Origin: JBDLRH01 sp039800165
GTDB taxonomy: Bacteria; Pseudomonadota; Gammaproteobacteria; Burkholderiales; Burkholderiaceae_C
Assembly: GCA_039800165.1 (NCBI GenBank)
Contig: JBDLRH010000088.1
Span: forward strand, 1 to 32,404
Length of the DNA: 32,404 nt
Reading direction: 5' to 3'
Shown: one piece after another, positions 23,060 to 32,404 of the stretch
How positions within the stretch are numbered: the stretch's first letter is position 1
Layout: each line of letters opens with the position of its first letter
The notes under the pieces: generated by a model
Database searches by the model: none
What the model saw: the letters and a program-made list of their open reading frames with translations, nothing else
Told to the model about the DNA's origin: nothing
Position numbers and translations under genes: made by a program

Positions 23060-24343
23060 ATGCCTGCCCCGCAATCCAGTGATTCGGCCTTGACCTGGAG
23101 CGTCTCTGCGCTGTGCCAGGCGATCGCGCAGGCGCTGGACGCCCGCTTCAACCCGGTGACCGTGCGAGGCGAGATCACCGGCTTCAGCCGCGCGGCCAGC
23201 GGGCACTGCTACTTCAGCCTGAAGGATGCGCAGGGCCAGATCCGGTGCGCGATGTTCCGGCGTGCGGCGTCGCTGCTGCGCTTTTCACCGCGCGACGGCG
23301 CGCTGGTGGAGGTGCGAGGCCGCGTGTCGGTGTACGAGCCGCGCGGAGACTTGCAGCTGGTGGTCGAATCGATGGAGCCGGCCGGGCTGGGCGCCTTGTA
23401 CGAGGAGTTTCTGCGCCTGAAGGCGCGCCTCGAGGCCCAGGGTCTGTTTGACGAGGCACGAAAGCGACCGGTGCCGCCGATGCCGCGCGCCATCGGGCTG
23501 GTGACCTCGCCAGGTGCGGCGGCCTTGCATGACGTGGTGACCGCACTGCGCCGGCGTGCGCCGCATGTGCCGGTGATCCTGGCGCCGGCCTCGGTGCAAG
23601 GCAGCGAGGCGCCGCGCGAGCTGGTGTCCGCGCTGAACTCGCTGTACGCCCTGGCCGACCGCGTCGATGTGATCCTGCTGGTACGCGGCGGCGGTTCGTT
23701 GAGCGACCTGTGGGCCTTCAACGACGAACAGCTGGCGCAGACCATCGTGCGCAGCCCGGTGCCGTTGATCTGCGGCGTAGGCCACGAGACCGATTTCACC
23801 ATTGCCGATTTCTGCGCCGACCTGCGTGCACCAACTCCCACCGCCGCGGCCGAGCTCGCTTCGCGCCCACGCGCGGAGTGCCTGGCGGAGGCCGACGCCT
23901 TCGCACAGGCGCTGACCGCAGCGGTGTCCGACCGCATCGAGCTGCTGGGTCAGCGGCTGGACCAGGCGGCGTCACGGCTGGGGCGGCCGTCCGCCCGGCT
24001 TGCCGCGCAGCGCGAGCGGCTGGTCTGGCTTGCGCAGTCGCTGCGCCATGGCGGTGCCGGCCGCATCCAGCAGGGCGGCCGTGGCCTCGATGCGCTGGCG
24101 ATGCGGCTGGGCGCGGGCGTGGAGCGCGCGCTGCGATCGCAGGGGGAGCGGCTGGTGCGCGCCGGCGTCAGGCTCGAGATGCTGGACCCGCGGCGTGTGC
24201 TCGACCGCGGCTACGCCTGGCTGAGCGATGCGGATGGGCAACCGCTGATGCGGGCAGGCGCCATTGCATCAGGGCAGGCGGTGCGCGCAACCCTGACCGA
24301 TGGCGAGGTTGATCTGGTGGCCGGCGAGCGCCGGCTGCGCTAG
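23060..24343 (+). CDS. xseA: Exodeoxyribonuclease VII large subunit
   Basis: XseA, with the small subunit XseB, degrades single-stranded DNA from either end. The 427-residue protein has an N-terminal OB-fold (VTVRGEITGFSRAASGHCYF, IRCAMFRRAA, VEVRGRVSVYEPRGDLQL), the catalytic domain (IGLVTSPGAAALHDV, LLVRGGGSLSDLWAFND, ICGVGHETDFTIADFCAD), a long helical arm and the C-terminal LDRGYAWL segment. The ATG at 23060 (MPAPQSSDSALTWSVSALCQ) fits the family; the frame upstream is antisense to exbB. xseB is not in the window. It diverges from exbB across an 82-bp spacer. Confidence 0.97.
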   Translation: MPAPQSSDSALTWSVSALCQAIAQALDARFNPVTVRGEITGFSRAASGHCYFSLKDAQGQIRCAMFRRAASLLRFSPRDGALVEVRGRVSVYEPRGDLQLVVESMEPAGLGALYEEFLRLKARLEAQGLFDEARKRPVPPMPRAIGLVTSPGAAALHDVVTALRRRAPHVPVILAPASVQGSEAPRELVSALNSLYALADRVDVILLVRGGGSLSDLWAFNDEQLAQTIVRSPVPLICGVGHETDFTIADFCADLRAPTPTAAAELASRPRAECLAEADAFAQALTAAVSDRIELLGQRLDQAASRLGRPSARLAAQRERLVWLAQSLRHGGAGRIQQGGRGLDALAMRLGAGVERALRSQGERLVRAGVRLEMLDPRRVLDRGYAWLSDADGQPLMRAGAIASGQAVRATLTDGEVDLVAGERRLR

Positions 24344-24385
24344 TTCCTACAATGCACGGCTTTGCAACGCACTGGAGAGGATTCC

Positions 24386-24967
24386 ATGGAACATGTTCTG
24401 CCCGCCCTGCCGTACGCGATCGACGCCCTCGCGCCGCACTACTCCAAGGAAACGCTGGAGTTTCACCATGGCAAGCACCACAACGCCTATGTGGTGAACC
24501 TGAACAACCTGCAAAAGGGCACCGAGTTCGAGGCCATGGATCTGGAGTCCATCGTCAAGAAGTCTTCGGGCGGCATCTACAACAACGCCGCGCAAATCTG
24601 GAACCACACCTTCTTCTGGAACTGCATGAAGCCTGCCGGCGGTGGCGAGCCGACCGGCGCGCTGGCTGCAGCCATCGTCGCCAAGTGGGGCAGCTATGCC
24701 GCCTTCCGCGAGGCCTTCGTCAAGTCGGCTGTCGGCAACTTCGGCTCGGGCTGGACCTGGCTGGTGAAAAAGGCCGATGGCTCGGTGGACATCGTCAACA
24801 TGGGCGCTGCCGGCACGCCGCTGACCACCGGCGACAAGCCGCTGCTGACGGTGGACGTGTGGGAGCACGCTTATTACATCGACTACCGCAACCTGCGCCC
24901 GAAGTTTGTCGAGACCTTCCTCGACAAGCTCGTCAACTGGGAATTTGCACAAAAGAACTTCGGCTGA
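24386..24967 (+). CDS. sodB: Superoxide dismutase [Fe] SodB
   Basis: SodB converts superoxide to H2O2 and O2 in the cytoplasm. The 193-residue protein shows all four metal ligands: His27 (EFHHGKHHNAYV), His74 (WNHTFFWN), Asp157 and His161 (DVWEHAYYIDY). The residues around them (AQIWNHTFFW, GSGWTWL) favour the iron form. The ATG at 24386 has a strong GGAGAGG ribosome-binding site; a possible -10 TACAAT lies at 24348-24353 in the 42-bp gap after xseA, without a good -35. A strong intrinsic terminator follows. Confidence 0.97.
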   Translation: MEHVLPALPYAIDALAPHYSKETLEFHHGKHHNAYVVNLNNLQKGTEFEAMDLESIVKKSSGGIYNNAAQIWNHTFFWNCMKPAGGGEPTGALAAAIVAKWGSYAAFREAFVKSAVGNFGSGWTWLVKKADGSVDIVNMGAAGTPLTTGDKPLLTVDVWEHAYYIDYRNLRPKFVETFLDKLVNWEFAQKNFG

Positions 24968-24979
24968 AACCGATGTGAT

Positions 24980-25050
24980 GCCGGGCCTGAGGGCCCGGCT
25001 CGGACAAAAGCCAAAAGCCGGCAGCGGGTGACCCGCGTGCCGGCTTTTTT
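24980..25050 (+). terminator. Intrinsic terminator after sodB (probably bidirectional)
   Basis: The main hairpin pairs GCCGGCA (25017-25023) with TGCCGGC (25038-25044), with an inner GCGGG/CCCGC stem, and is followed by TTTTTT (25045-25050). An A-run precedes it, so it can also act on the convergent DUF192 transcript. A second GC hairpin (GCCGGGC...GCCCGGC, 24980-24999) lies just before it. Confidence 0.9.
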
Positions 25051-25066
25051 GTGTGGCTGAAAGGGA

Positions 25067-25567
25067 TCAGCGCGCGACTGCGAACGGGTTGCCGCTGAGT
25101 CGGGCTCCCGCCTTGATGCCGCGCTTGGCAAACCAGCCCTGGTTCATTTCGAGGACATAGCGCACCGGCTTGGTGGAGCAGTGCGAGTCGAGCGATTGCG
25201 GCTTCATGTCGGCCAGGTTGACGATGGTGCCGTCGTCCGCGACGAACGCAGCGGTCAGCGGAAGCAGGGTGTTCTTCATCCAGAAGCACTGCACACCCGC
25301 CTGCTCGAACACGAACAGCATGCCTTCGTGCGGCGGCATCTCCTTGCGGAACATCAGGCCGATGCTGCGCTGCATCGGCGTGGCCGCCACCTGGGCGTCG
25401 ATCTGGTGCATGCCCGCCTGCAATCGGGTGCGTGGCAAGTCCATCTGCGGTTCGCTGGCGTGAACGGGTGCGCCGAGACCGATGGCGACCAGAAAGCTCA
25501 GGCAGGCGGCTGCGCGGGTCAGGATGCCGTGGGCGGCGGGGGACCGGAAGATGGCGCGATGGGTCAT
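25067..25567 (-). CDS. DUF192 family secreted protein
   Basis: The 166-residue protein starts at ATG 25567 (a TTG two codons upstream is the only longer option). It carries an N-terminal signal peptide (ILTRAAACLSFLVAIGLG, cleavage likely after VHA at about residue 37) and a DUF192 domain: IDAQVAATPMQRSIGLMFRK, MLFVFEQAGVQCFWMKNT, LPLTAAFVADDGTIVNLADM and RYVLEMNQGWFAKRGIKAG. Proteins of this family are periplasmic or cell-surface and of unknown function. It ends convergently with sodB at a shared terminator. Confidence 0.93.
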   Translation of the reverse strand: MTHRAIFRSPAAHGILTRAAACLSFLVAIGLGAPVHASEPQMDLPRTRLQAGMHQIDAQVAATPMQRSIGLMFRKEMPPHEGMLFVFEQAGVQCFWMKNTLLPLTAAFVADDGTIVNLADMKPQSLDSHCSTKPVRYVLEMNQGWFAKRGIKAGARLSGNPFAVAR

Positions 25568-25656
25568 GGACAAGGAAGTGGCGGCCGGCCTGCGGATGTA
25601 AGAGCGGCCAAGGCTGAAGCCCGGATTGTGAGCGATGGCAGGGTGGCCTGATTCAG

Positions 25657-25686
25657 AAAAAACAATGCCCGCACGAGGCGGGCATT
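25657..25686 (-). terminator. Intrinsic terminator after the lysine-rich small gene
   Basis: On the minus strand AATGCCCGC (25686-25678) pairs with GCGGGCATT (25672-25664), with a five-base loop, followed by a run of T (25662-25657). It lies 41 bp downstream of the small gene at 25727-25879. A smaller CCCCGG/CCGGGG stem lies just before it (25695-25710). Confidence 0.85.
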
Positions 25687-25726
25687 GCAGACATCCCCGG
25701 CAAGCCGGGGCAAGTCAGACAGAAGA

Positions 25727-25879
25727 TTACTTCTTGGCGTCTTTCTTGTCGTCTTTCTTGGCGTCTTTCTTCTCTTCTTTCTTCGGCTCTTCCTTCTTCG
25801 GAGCGGCGGCGTGCGAAGCGGCGAACGCGGTCGACACGGCGAACAGCGAAGCGATCAGGGCTGCAAACAGTTTGGTCAT
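25727..25879 (-). CDS. Tiny secreted lysine/acid-rich protein (50 residues)
   Basis: A short gene with its own ribosome-binding site (AAAGGAAAC) and terminator. The product starts MTKLFAALIASLFAVSTAFA, a clear signal peptide with likely cleavage after AFA at residue 20. The mature part of about 30 residues is almost entirely Ala, Lys, Glu and Asp, with the repeating units KKEEPKKEEKKDAKKD and DKKDAKK. No cysteine or aromatic residue is present in the mature part, so it is probably disordered. Similar small proteins are common in Burkholderiales as hypothetical proteins; function is unknown. A 14-bp perfect palindrome lies 22 bp upstream of the start. Confidence 0.8.
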   Translation of the reverse strand: MTKLFAALIASLFAVSTAFAASHAAAPKKEEPKKEEKKDAKKDDKKDAKK

Positions 25880-25901
25880 TTCAGTTTCCTTTGAACAAGT
25901 G

Positions 25902-25915
25902 ACTTTTCGAAAAGT
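25902..25915. promoter_or_regulatory. 14-bp perfect palindrome upstream of the tiny secreted-protein gene
   Basis: ACTTTTCGAAAAGT is its own reverse complement. It lies 22 bp upstream of the ATG at 25879, either in the leader or in the promoter, and is AT-rich compared with its surroundings. It could be an operator or a short leader hairpin; no T-run follows it. Confidence 0.5.
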
Positions 25916-25967
25916 GCCGCCGCCGGACGGCAGCGACGCATAGGTTAACGACGTTTTTGCCCCCCGG

Positions 25968-26002
25968 TTGACAGCTTTGGGAAAGTTTTTTCAGACTAGA
26001 AT
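25968..26002 (+). promoter_or_regulatory. Candidate icd promoter
   Basis: A consensus -35 TTGACA (25968-25973) and a -10-like TAGAAT (25997-26002) lie upstream of icd, but 23 bp apart, too far for one standard promoter. CAGACT (25992-25997) gives an 18-bp spacer with TTGACA but is a weak -10. The region is AT-rich (GTTTTTTC) and clearly promoter-like; which hexamers are used is open. Confidence 0.45.
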
Positions 26003-26064
26003 CCTCGGGTTTTTACTGACCCGGCCTGCTTTTCTGGGCCGATTCCAACGGAGACGTTCCTTCC

Positions 26065-27318
26065 ATGTACCAGCACATCAAGGTGCCCGCCCAAGGCCAG
26101 AAGATCACCGTCAACCCGGACATGTCACTTAACGTGCCGGACCAGCCGATCATTCCCTACATCGAGGGCGACGGCACCGGGTTCGACATCACCCCGGTGA
26201 TGCTCAAGGTGGTGGATGCGGCGGTGGCCAAGGCCTATGGTGGCAAGCGCAAGATCCACTGGATGGAGGTCTACGCGGGCGAAAAGTCCACCAAGGTCTA
26301 TGGCCCGGACGTCTGGCTGCCCGAGGAAACCCTGCATGCGGTGCGCGACTACGTGGTGTCGATCAAGGGCCCGCTGACCACGCCGGTGGGTGGTGGCATC
26401 CGCTCGCTGAACGTGGCGCTGCGCCAGGAACTTGACCTGTATGTCTGCCTGCGCCCGATCCAGTACTTCAAGGGCGTGCCCAGCCCGCTGAAGGAGCCCG
26501 AGAAGACCAACATGGTGATCTTCCGCGAGAACTCGGAAGACATCTACGCGGGCATCGAGTACGAGGCGGAAACCGACAAGGCCAAGAAGCTGATCGACTT
26601 CCTCATCAAGGAGATGGGCGTCAAGAAGATCCGGTTCCCGAACACCTCGGGCATCGGCATCAAGCCGGTGTCGCGCGAAGGTACCGAGCGCCTGGTGCGC
26701 AAGGCCATCCAGTACGCGATCGACAACGACAAGCCCAACGTGACGCTGGTGCACAAGGGCAACATCATGAAGTTCACCGAGGGTGGCTTCCGCGACTGGG
26801 GCTACGCGCTGGCGCAGCGCGAGTTCGGCGCCGAGCTGATCGACGGCGGCCCGTGGTGCAAGTTCAAGAACCCGAAGACGGGCAAGGACATCATCGTCAA
26901 GGACAGCATCGCGGACGCGTTCCTGCAGCAGATCCTGCTGCGCCCGGCGGAGTACAGCGTGATTGCGACGCTCAACCTCAACGGCGACTATGTGTCAGAC
27001 GCGCTGGCAGCCCAGGTGGGCGGCATCGGCATCGCCCCGGGTGCCAACCTGTCGGACACGGTGGCGATGTTCGAGGCCACCCACGGCACGGCGCCCAAGT
27101 ACGCCGGCAAGGACTATGTGAACCCCGGCTCGGAAATCCTGTCGGCCGAGATGATGCTGCGGCACATGGGCTGGAAAGAGGCCGCCGACCTGATGATCTC
27201 GTCGATGGAGAAGGCCATCCTGTCCAAGAAGGTGACCTACGACTTTGCCCGCCTGATGGACGGCGCCACCCAGGTGTCGTGCTCCGGCTTCGGCCAGGTG
27301 ATGATCGACCACATGTGA
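26065..27318 (+). CDS. icd: NADP-dependent isocitrate dehydrogenase
   Basis: Icd converts isocitrate to 2-oxoglutarate and CO2 in the TCA cycle, producing NADPH. The 417-residue protein aligns throughout with E. coli Icd: PYIEGDGTG, TTPVGGGIRSLNVALRQ with Ser114 at the phosphorylatable serine position, IFRENSEDIYAGIE, LVHKGNIMKFTEG, TLNLNGDYVSDALAAQVGG, and HGTAPKYAG with the Lys-Tyr pair that binds the NADP 2'-phosphate. The ATG has a GGAGA ribosome-binding site ten bases upstream. A strong terminator follows at 27364. No aceK kinase gene is nearby. Confidence 0.98.
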   Translation: MYQHIKVPAQGQKITVNPDMSLNVPDQPIIPYIEGDGTGFDITPVMLKVVDAAVAKAYGGKRKIHWMEVYAGEKSTKVYGPDVWLPEETLHAVRDYVVSIKGPLTTPVGGGIRSLNVALRQELDLYVCLRPIQYFKGVPSPLKEPEKTNMVIFRENSEDIYAGIEYEAETDKAKKLIDFLIKEMGVKKIRFPNTSGIGIKPVSREGTERLVRKAIQYAIDNDKPNVTLVHKGNIMKFTEGGFRDWGYALAQREFGAELIDGGPWCKFKNPKTGKDIIVKDSIADAFLQQILLRPAEYSVIATLNLNGDYVSDALAAQVGGIGIAPGANLSDTVAMFEATHGTAPKYAGKDYVNPGSEILSAEMMLRHMGWKEAADLMISSMEKAILSKKVTYDFARLMDGATQVSCSGFGQVMIDHM

Positions 27319-27363
27319 TTTTGGGGTCCGCAGCCGCTGGCCTTGAGCGGGGCGGCGGACACG

Positions 27364-27390
27364 AAAAAGCCGGCATGAGCCGGCTTTTTT
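27364..27390 (+). terminator. Intrinsic terminator between icd and the cold-shock gene (bidirectional)
   Basis: AAAAAGCCGGC (27364-27374), a four-base loop ATGA and GCCGGCTTTTTT (27379-27390). The A-run on one side and T-run on the other allow it to stop both icd (plus) and the cold-shock gene transcript (minus). Confidence 0.93.
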
Positions 27391-27464
27391 GTTGAGGCGC
27401 CTGTCGTGCCCGTCGCAGCGGGCGAGGCTGTCGCGACGGCGGTCGAGGCGACCGCTGCATGCCG

Positions 27465-27773
27465 CTACTTGTTTGCGGCGATCGGGTTGGCGTTGGCGTG
27501 AAACTGCGGGGCGCGCACACGGGCCGGTCGGCGTTCGGGTGCCGCCGCGCCTGCAGTTGCCATGGCGCCTTCTTCGCTGATGATGTTGAGCGCGAGCGGC
27601 CCTTTGGGCCCGTCACTCAGCTCGAAGGTCACGCGAGCGCCCTGCTTGAGGGTCTTGAACCCCTCCATGGCAATGGCGGTGAAGTGCGCGAAGACATCGG
27701 GTCCACCGGCGTCGGGCTCGATGAAACCGAAGCCCTTTGCGTCGTTGAACCACTTCACTGTACCTGTAGCCAT
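27465..27773 (-). CDS. Cold-shock domain protein with C-terminal extension
   Basis: Residues 1-68 form a cold-shock (CspA-type) OB-fold with the RNP1-like motif KGFGFIEPD and the RNP2-like motif VFAHFTAI, which bind single-stranded RNA/DNA. About 34 further residues (EERRPARVRAP-like, basic and Ala/Pro-rich) extend the C-terminus; usual CspA proteins have about 67-70 residues. The ATG at 27773 has an AAAGGAG ribosome-binding site. The leader is about 50 bases, shorter than that of E. coli cspA, so cold control by a long leader is not evident. A palindrome covers its likely -35. Confidence 0.92.
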   Translation of the reverse strand: MATGTVKWFNDAKGFGFIEPDAGGPDVFAHFTAIAMEGFKTLKQGARVTFELSDGPKGPLALNIISEEGAMATAGAAAPERRPARVRAPQFHANANPIAANK

Positions 27774-27832
27774 GGCTGGCTCCTTTCACCCGGGATCTGA
27801 GGCACTGCGGTATTGCTGTAGGCCTCCATCGC

Positions 27833-27873
27833 AGTGTGAGGGTGGCACGCACGATTGTCAAGCTAGATTGACA
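27833..27873 (-). promoter_or_regulatory. Cold-shock gene promoter with palindromic operator-like element
   Basis: Minus strand TTGACA (27861-27856), 17-base spacer and CACACT (27838-27833) form a likely promoter for the cold-shock gene. The -35 is one arm of an 18-bp near-perfect palindrome, TGTCAAGCTAGATTGACA (27856-27873), which also creates a TTGACA on the plus strand. The palindrome could be an operator. Confidence 0.5.
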
Positions 27874-27896
27874 GTGGAGCGTGTAAATAAAAGACA

Positions 27897-28104
27897 ACAG
27901 GCGGGCCTCGCACTTCGCAGGGCAAAAAGTGAGGGAGGAAGAGCACGTGGCTCAGGGGCTCTCCTATGCTGCGATGCAGCAAGTCAGTCAGCCAAGCTGG
28001 GCGGCACGGGCGCATCGTGTGCTGCACACGGGCTAGCACACCATGCAAAGGTCGTCTTGGCAACGGACGCAAGACCCGCTCAAAGCACGCGCGGTGCGCG
28101 TCGA
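27897..28104. other. Intergenic stretch between the cold-shock gene promoter and clpS
   Basis: The gap between the two divergent genes is 344 bp (27774-28117). The left part holds the cold-shock gene leader and promoter. In 27897-28104 I see no credible gene, RNA or strong hairpin. Short open frames here (for example one entering clpS in frame from 28043) lack ribosome-binding sites and family resemblance. Confidence 0.6.
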
Positions 28105-28110
28105 TAGAAT
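28105..28110 (+). promoter_or_regulatory. Candidate clpS -10 element close to the start codon
   Basis: TAGAAT lies seven bases before the ATG at 28118. If used, transcription would begin at or next to the start codon, and no ribosome-binding site is visible, so the clpS mRNA may be leaderless. No convincing -35 is present 16-18 bases upstream. Confidence 0.4.
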
Positions 28111-28117
28111 GATTTCC

Positions 28118-28477
28118 ATGGCCACAAAATTACCGTCGAAACCTCCCGCGCCGGGCGGGACGACGCCGGGGGGAGAGGACAGCAGTTCCGTCGTTCTGGA
28201 GCGACGGACACAGCGCGTCGAGCCGCCGCAGATGTACCAGGTCGTCATGCTCAATGACGACTACACGCCCATGGAATTCGTGGTGGTGGTGATCCAGGAG
28301 TTCTTCAACAAGGACCGGGAAACCGCTACCCAGATCATGCTGAAGATCCACCTGGACGGTCGCGGCGTCTGCGGCGTGTACTCCAAGGACGTCGCCGCCA
28401 CCAAGGTCAACCAGGTCAGCGAGGCCGCGCGGCAGGCCGGGCATCCCCTTCAATGTCTCAGTGAACCGGTTGAATAA
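28118..28477 (+). CDS. clpS: ATP-dependent Clp protease adaptor ClpS
   Basis: ClpS delivers N-degron substrates to the ClpA-ClpP protease. The 119-residue protein has a disordered Pro/Gly/Ser-rich N-terminus (MATKLPSKPPAPGGTTPG) and the ClpS core with VVMLNDDYTPMEFVVVVI (the Asn-Asp-Asp substrate pocket), TATQIMLKIHLDGRGVCGVY and VNQVSEAARQAGHPLQC. The ATG at 28118 matches homologues; an ATG three codons upstream (28109) is possible. clpA follows 60 bp downstream on the same strand, the standard clpS-clpA pair. Confidence 0.96.
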   Translation: MATKLPSKPPAPGGTTPGGEDSSSVVLERRTQRVEPPQMYQVVMLNDDYTPMEFVVVVIQEFFNKDRETATQIMLKIHLDGRGVCGVYSKDVAATKVNQVSEAARQAGHPLQCLSEPVE

Positions 28478-28537
28478 TCGACACGGGCACCGATCTACCT
28501 TCACACTATTGCCACGGCATCCACCAAAGGAACCTAC

Positions 28538-30859
<2,322 letters not shown>

Positions 30860-30910
30860 GGCCGAAGGCGCCCGCTGCGGCGCTGGCCGGATCAGGCCAG
30901 TGCCAGGTGC

Positions 30911-30940
30911 AAAAGCCCCGCAACGCGGGGCTTTTGTTTT
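30911..30940 (+). terminator. Intrinsic terminator after clpA
   Basis: AAAAGCCCCGC (30911-30921), a three-base loop and GCGGGGCTTTTGTTTT (30925-30940) form a classical terminator. It directly abuts the stop codon of the convergent yjgR-like gene and can serve both directions. Confidence 0.92.
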
Positions 30941-32404
30941 ATCGGCGCCGGCCCCCGCCCAGGATGCCGCCCAGCACCCCGCGCACGATCTCGCGGCCCA
31001 CGGCGCTGCCGATGCTGCGCATCGCCGACTTGGCGACGGTCTGCGCGAGGCCGTCGCGGCGCCCGCCTCGCGGGCCGCTCGAGCCGAACAGCACATCCGA
31101 CAGCCCGCCGAGCAGGCCGCTGCCTTCTGCCTCCGCAGCATCGGCCGCCGGCATGGCGGCATCGGTGCGCCCGCGCAGCTTCTCGTAGGCCGACTCGCGG
31201 TCCACCTGCTTTTCGTACACGCCCGCCACCAAGGACTGCTGCATCAAGGCCTGGCGCTGCTCGGGCGTGACCGGGCCGATCTGGCTGCCCGGCGGCAGCA
31301 CATACGCGCGCTCGGTGATGCCGGGCCGACCCTTGGCGTCCAGAAAGCTCACCAGCGCCTCGCCTACCGCGAGCTCGGTGATGGCTGCCTGGATGTCGAG
31401 CCCGGGCTTGGGCCGCATGGTCTCGGCGGCCGACTTGACCGCCTTCTGGTCACGCGGAGTGAAGGCGCGCAGCGCATGCTGCACGCGATGACCCAGCTGG
31501 CCCAGCACCGTGTCGGGAATGTCCAGCGGGTTCTGCGTGACGAAATAGACGCCCACGCCCTTGGAGCGCACCAGCCGCACCACCAGTTCGATGCGCTCGA
31601 CCAGCACCTTGGGGGCATCGTTGAACAGCAGATGCGCCTCGTCGAAGAAGAACACCAGCTTGGGCTTGTCGGGGTCGCCGATCTCGGGCAGCTGCTCGAA
31701 CAGTTCGGACAGCATCCACAACAGGAAGGTTGCGTACAGGCGCGGCGACTGCATCAGCCGATCGGCCGCCAGGATGTTGATCACGCCCCGGCCGTCCACC
31801 GTCTGCATGAAGTCATTGAGGTCGAGCATCGGCTCGCCGAAGAAGCGGTCGGCGCCCTGACTGTCGATCTGCAGCAGGCTGCGCTGGATCGCTCCGATGC
31901 TGGCCGCGCTGACGTTGCCGTACCCGGTGGTGAACTGGCTCGCGTTGTCGCCCACATGCTGCAGCATCGCGCGCAGGTCCTTCATGTCGAGCAGCAGCAG
32001 GCCCTGGTCGTCGGCGATGCGAAACACCAGGTTGAGCACGCCCGCCTGCGTCTCGTTGAGGTTGAGCATGCGCGCCAGCAGCAGCGGCCCCATGTCGGAC
32101 ACGGTGGCACGCACCGGGTGGCCCTGCTCACCGAACACGTCCCACAGCGTGGTGGGGCAGGCCACAGGCTCAGGCAAATCGAGCCCGCGCTCACGCAGCA
32201 CCGCCGCCAGCTTGTCGGGGATGCGCCCGCTCTGGCTGATGCCGCTCAGGTCGCCTTTCACGTCGGCCAGGAACACCGGCACGCCGATGCGCGAGAACTG
32301 CTCGGCCAGCGTCTGCAGCGTCACTGTCTTGCCGGTGCCGGTGGCGCCGGTGATCAGGCCGTGCCGGTTGGCCAGGCCGGGCAGCACCTCGCAGGAGGCG
32401 GACG
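30939..32404 (-). CDS. yjgR: YjgR-like HerA/DUF853 ATPase, N-terminus cut by window edge
   Basis: The 488 residues present align almost completely with E. coli YjgR: LPGLANRHGLITGATGTGKT with the Walker A motif, VFLADVKGDLSG, WDVFGEQGHPVRATVSDMGP, VFFFDEAHLLFNDAP (Walker B), GVYFVTQNPLDIPDTVLGQL and QHALRAFTPRDQKAVK. The frame is open to the right edge; only about 15-20 N-terminal residues are missing. A GTG at 32387 inside the frame is too late to be the start. The C-terminus ends in a Gly/Arg-rich GVLGGILGGGRRR. This family of HerA/FtsK-like ATPases has no settled function. It converges on clpA, sharing a terminator. Confidence 0.95.
   Translation of the reverse strand, partial: SASCEVLPGLANRHGLITGATGTGKTVTLQTLAEQFSRIGVPVFLADVKGDLSGISQSGRIPDKLAAVLRERGLDLPEPVACPTTLWDVFGEQGHPVRATVSDMGPLLLARMLNLNETQAGVLNLVFRIADDQGLLLLDMKDLRAMLQHVGDNASQFTTGYGNVSAASIGAIQRSLLQIDSQGADRFFGEPMLDLNDFMQTVDGRGVINILAADRLMQSPRLYATFLLWMLSELFEQLPEIGDPDKPKLVFFFDEAHLLFNDAPKVLVERIELVVRLVRSKGVGVYFVTQNPLDIPDTVLGQLGHRVQHALRAFTPRDQKAVKSAAETMRPKPGLDIQAAITELAVGEALVSFLDAKGRPGITERAYVLPPGSQIGPVTPEQRQALMQQSLVAGVYEKQVDRESAYEKLRGRTDAAMPAADAAEAEGSGLLGGLSDVLFGSSGPRGGRRDGLAQTVAKSAMRSIGSAVGREIVRGVLGGILGGGRRR

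Noticed and set aside
27613..27897. 94-codon minus-strand frame overlapping the cold-shock gene
   Set aside because: It is an out-of-frame reading of the cold-shock gene and its leader, with no ribosome-binding site or family resemblance.

Overview
The window is a GC-rich (roughly two-thirds G+C by eye), densely coded chromosomal segment. Gene content and protein similarity point to a betaproteobacterium of the order Burkholderiales (Comamonadaceae or a Rubrivivax/Leptothrix-type lineage). The clues are the aerobic benzoyl-CoA (box) pathway, the exbB-exbD-lpxK-trm112-kdsB-adk order, a 224-residue LexA, and small Burkholderiales-type proteins. I see no insertion sequence, integrase, CRISPR array or phage gene. 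Genus assignment is inference.

Left part (1-5413): the box cluster for aerobic benzoate/benzoyl-CoA breakdown. boxB (cut by the left edge) and boxC lie on the minus strand behind the regulator gene boxR; boxD diverges on the plus strand. A strong sigma70-type promoter reads into boxC and a second one reads into boxR. In both, a TGCA element sits one base before the -10, a good candidate for the BoxR operator. boxA and a benzoate-CoA ligase gene are not in the window.

5443-5615 holds tRNA-Pro(TGG) and tRNA-Arg(TCT), two bases apart, followed by a RodZ-like membrane protein. From 13239 down to 6941 six minus-strand genes run in one direction: a PaaH-type 3-hydroxyacyl-CoA dehydrogenase, a PaaG-like crotonase, a Crp/Fnr regulator, an APH-fold kinase, an acyl-CoA dehydrogenase and a Nu-class glutathione transferase. 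The kinase-dehydrogenase pair looks like the split form of animal ACAD10/11 and of LvaA/LvaC of levulinate catabolism, which suggests 4-hydroxyacyl-CoA degradation. The PaaG/PaaH pair could also carry the BoxD product to 3-oxoadipyl-CoA.

Middle part (13308-20890): a FimV-like membrane hub protein, a D-2-hydroxyacid dehydrogenase, lexA with an uncharacterised downstream gene, and two tandem SOS boxes shared with a divergent asparaginase gene. Then come adk and the envelope operon exbB-exbD-lpxK-trm112-kdsB, with overlapping start/stop codons (genes run right to left, 22977 to 19911).

Right part (23060-32404): xseA, sodB, a DUF192 protein, a tiny lysine-rich secreted protein, icd, a cold-shock protein with a C-terminal tail, clpS-clpA, and a YjgR/DUF853 ATPase cut by the right edge. 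Several clear intrinsic terminators separate these units.

Most of the window is ordinary core genome. The parts most worth a second look are the box regulatory sites, the kinase/acyl-CoA dehydrogenase catabolic run, the SOS-box region with its two partner genes, and the tiny secreted protein.
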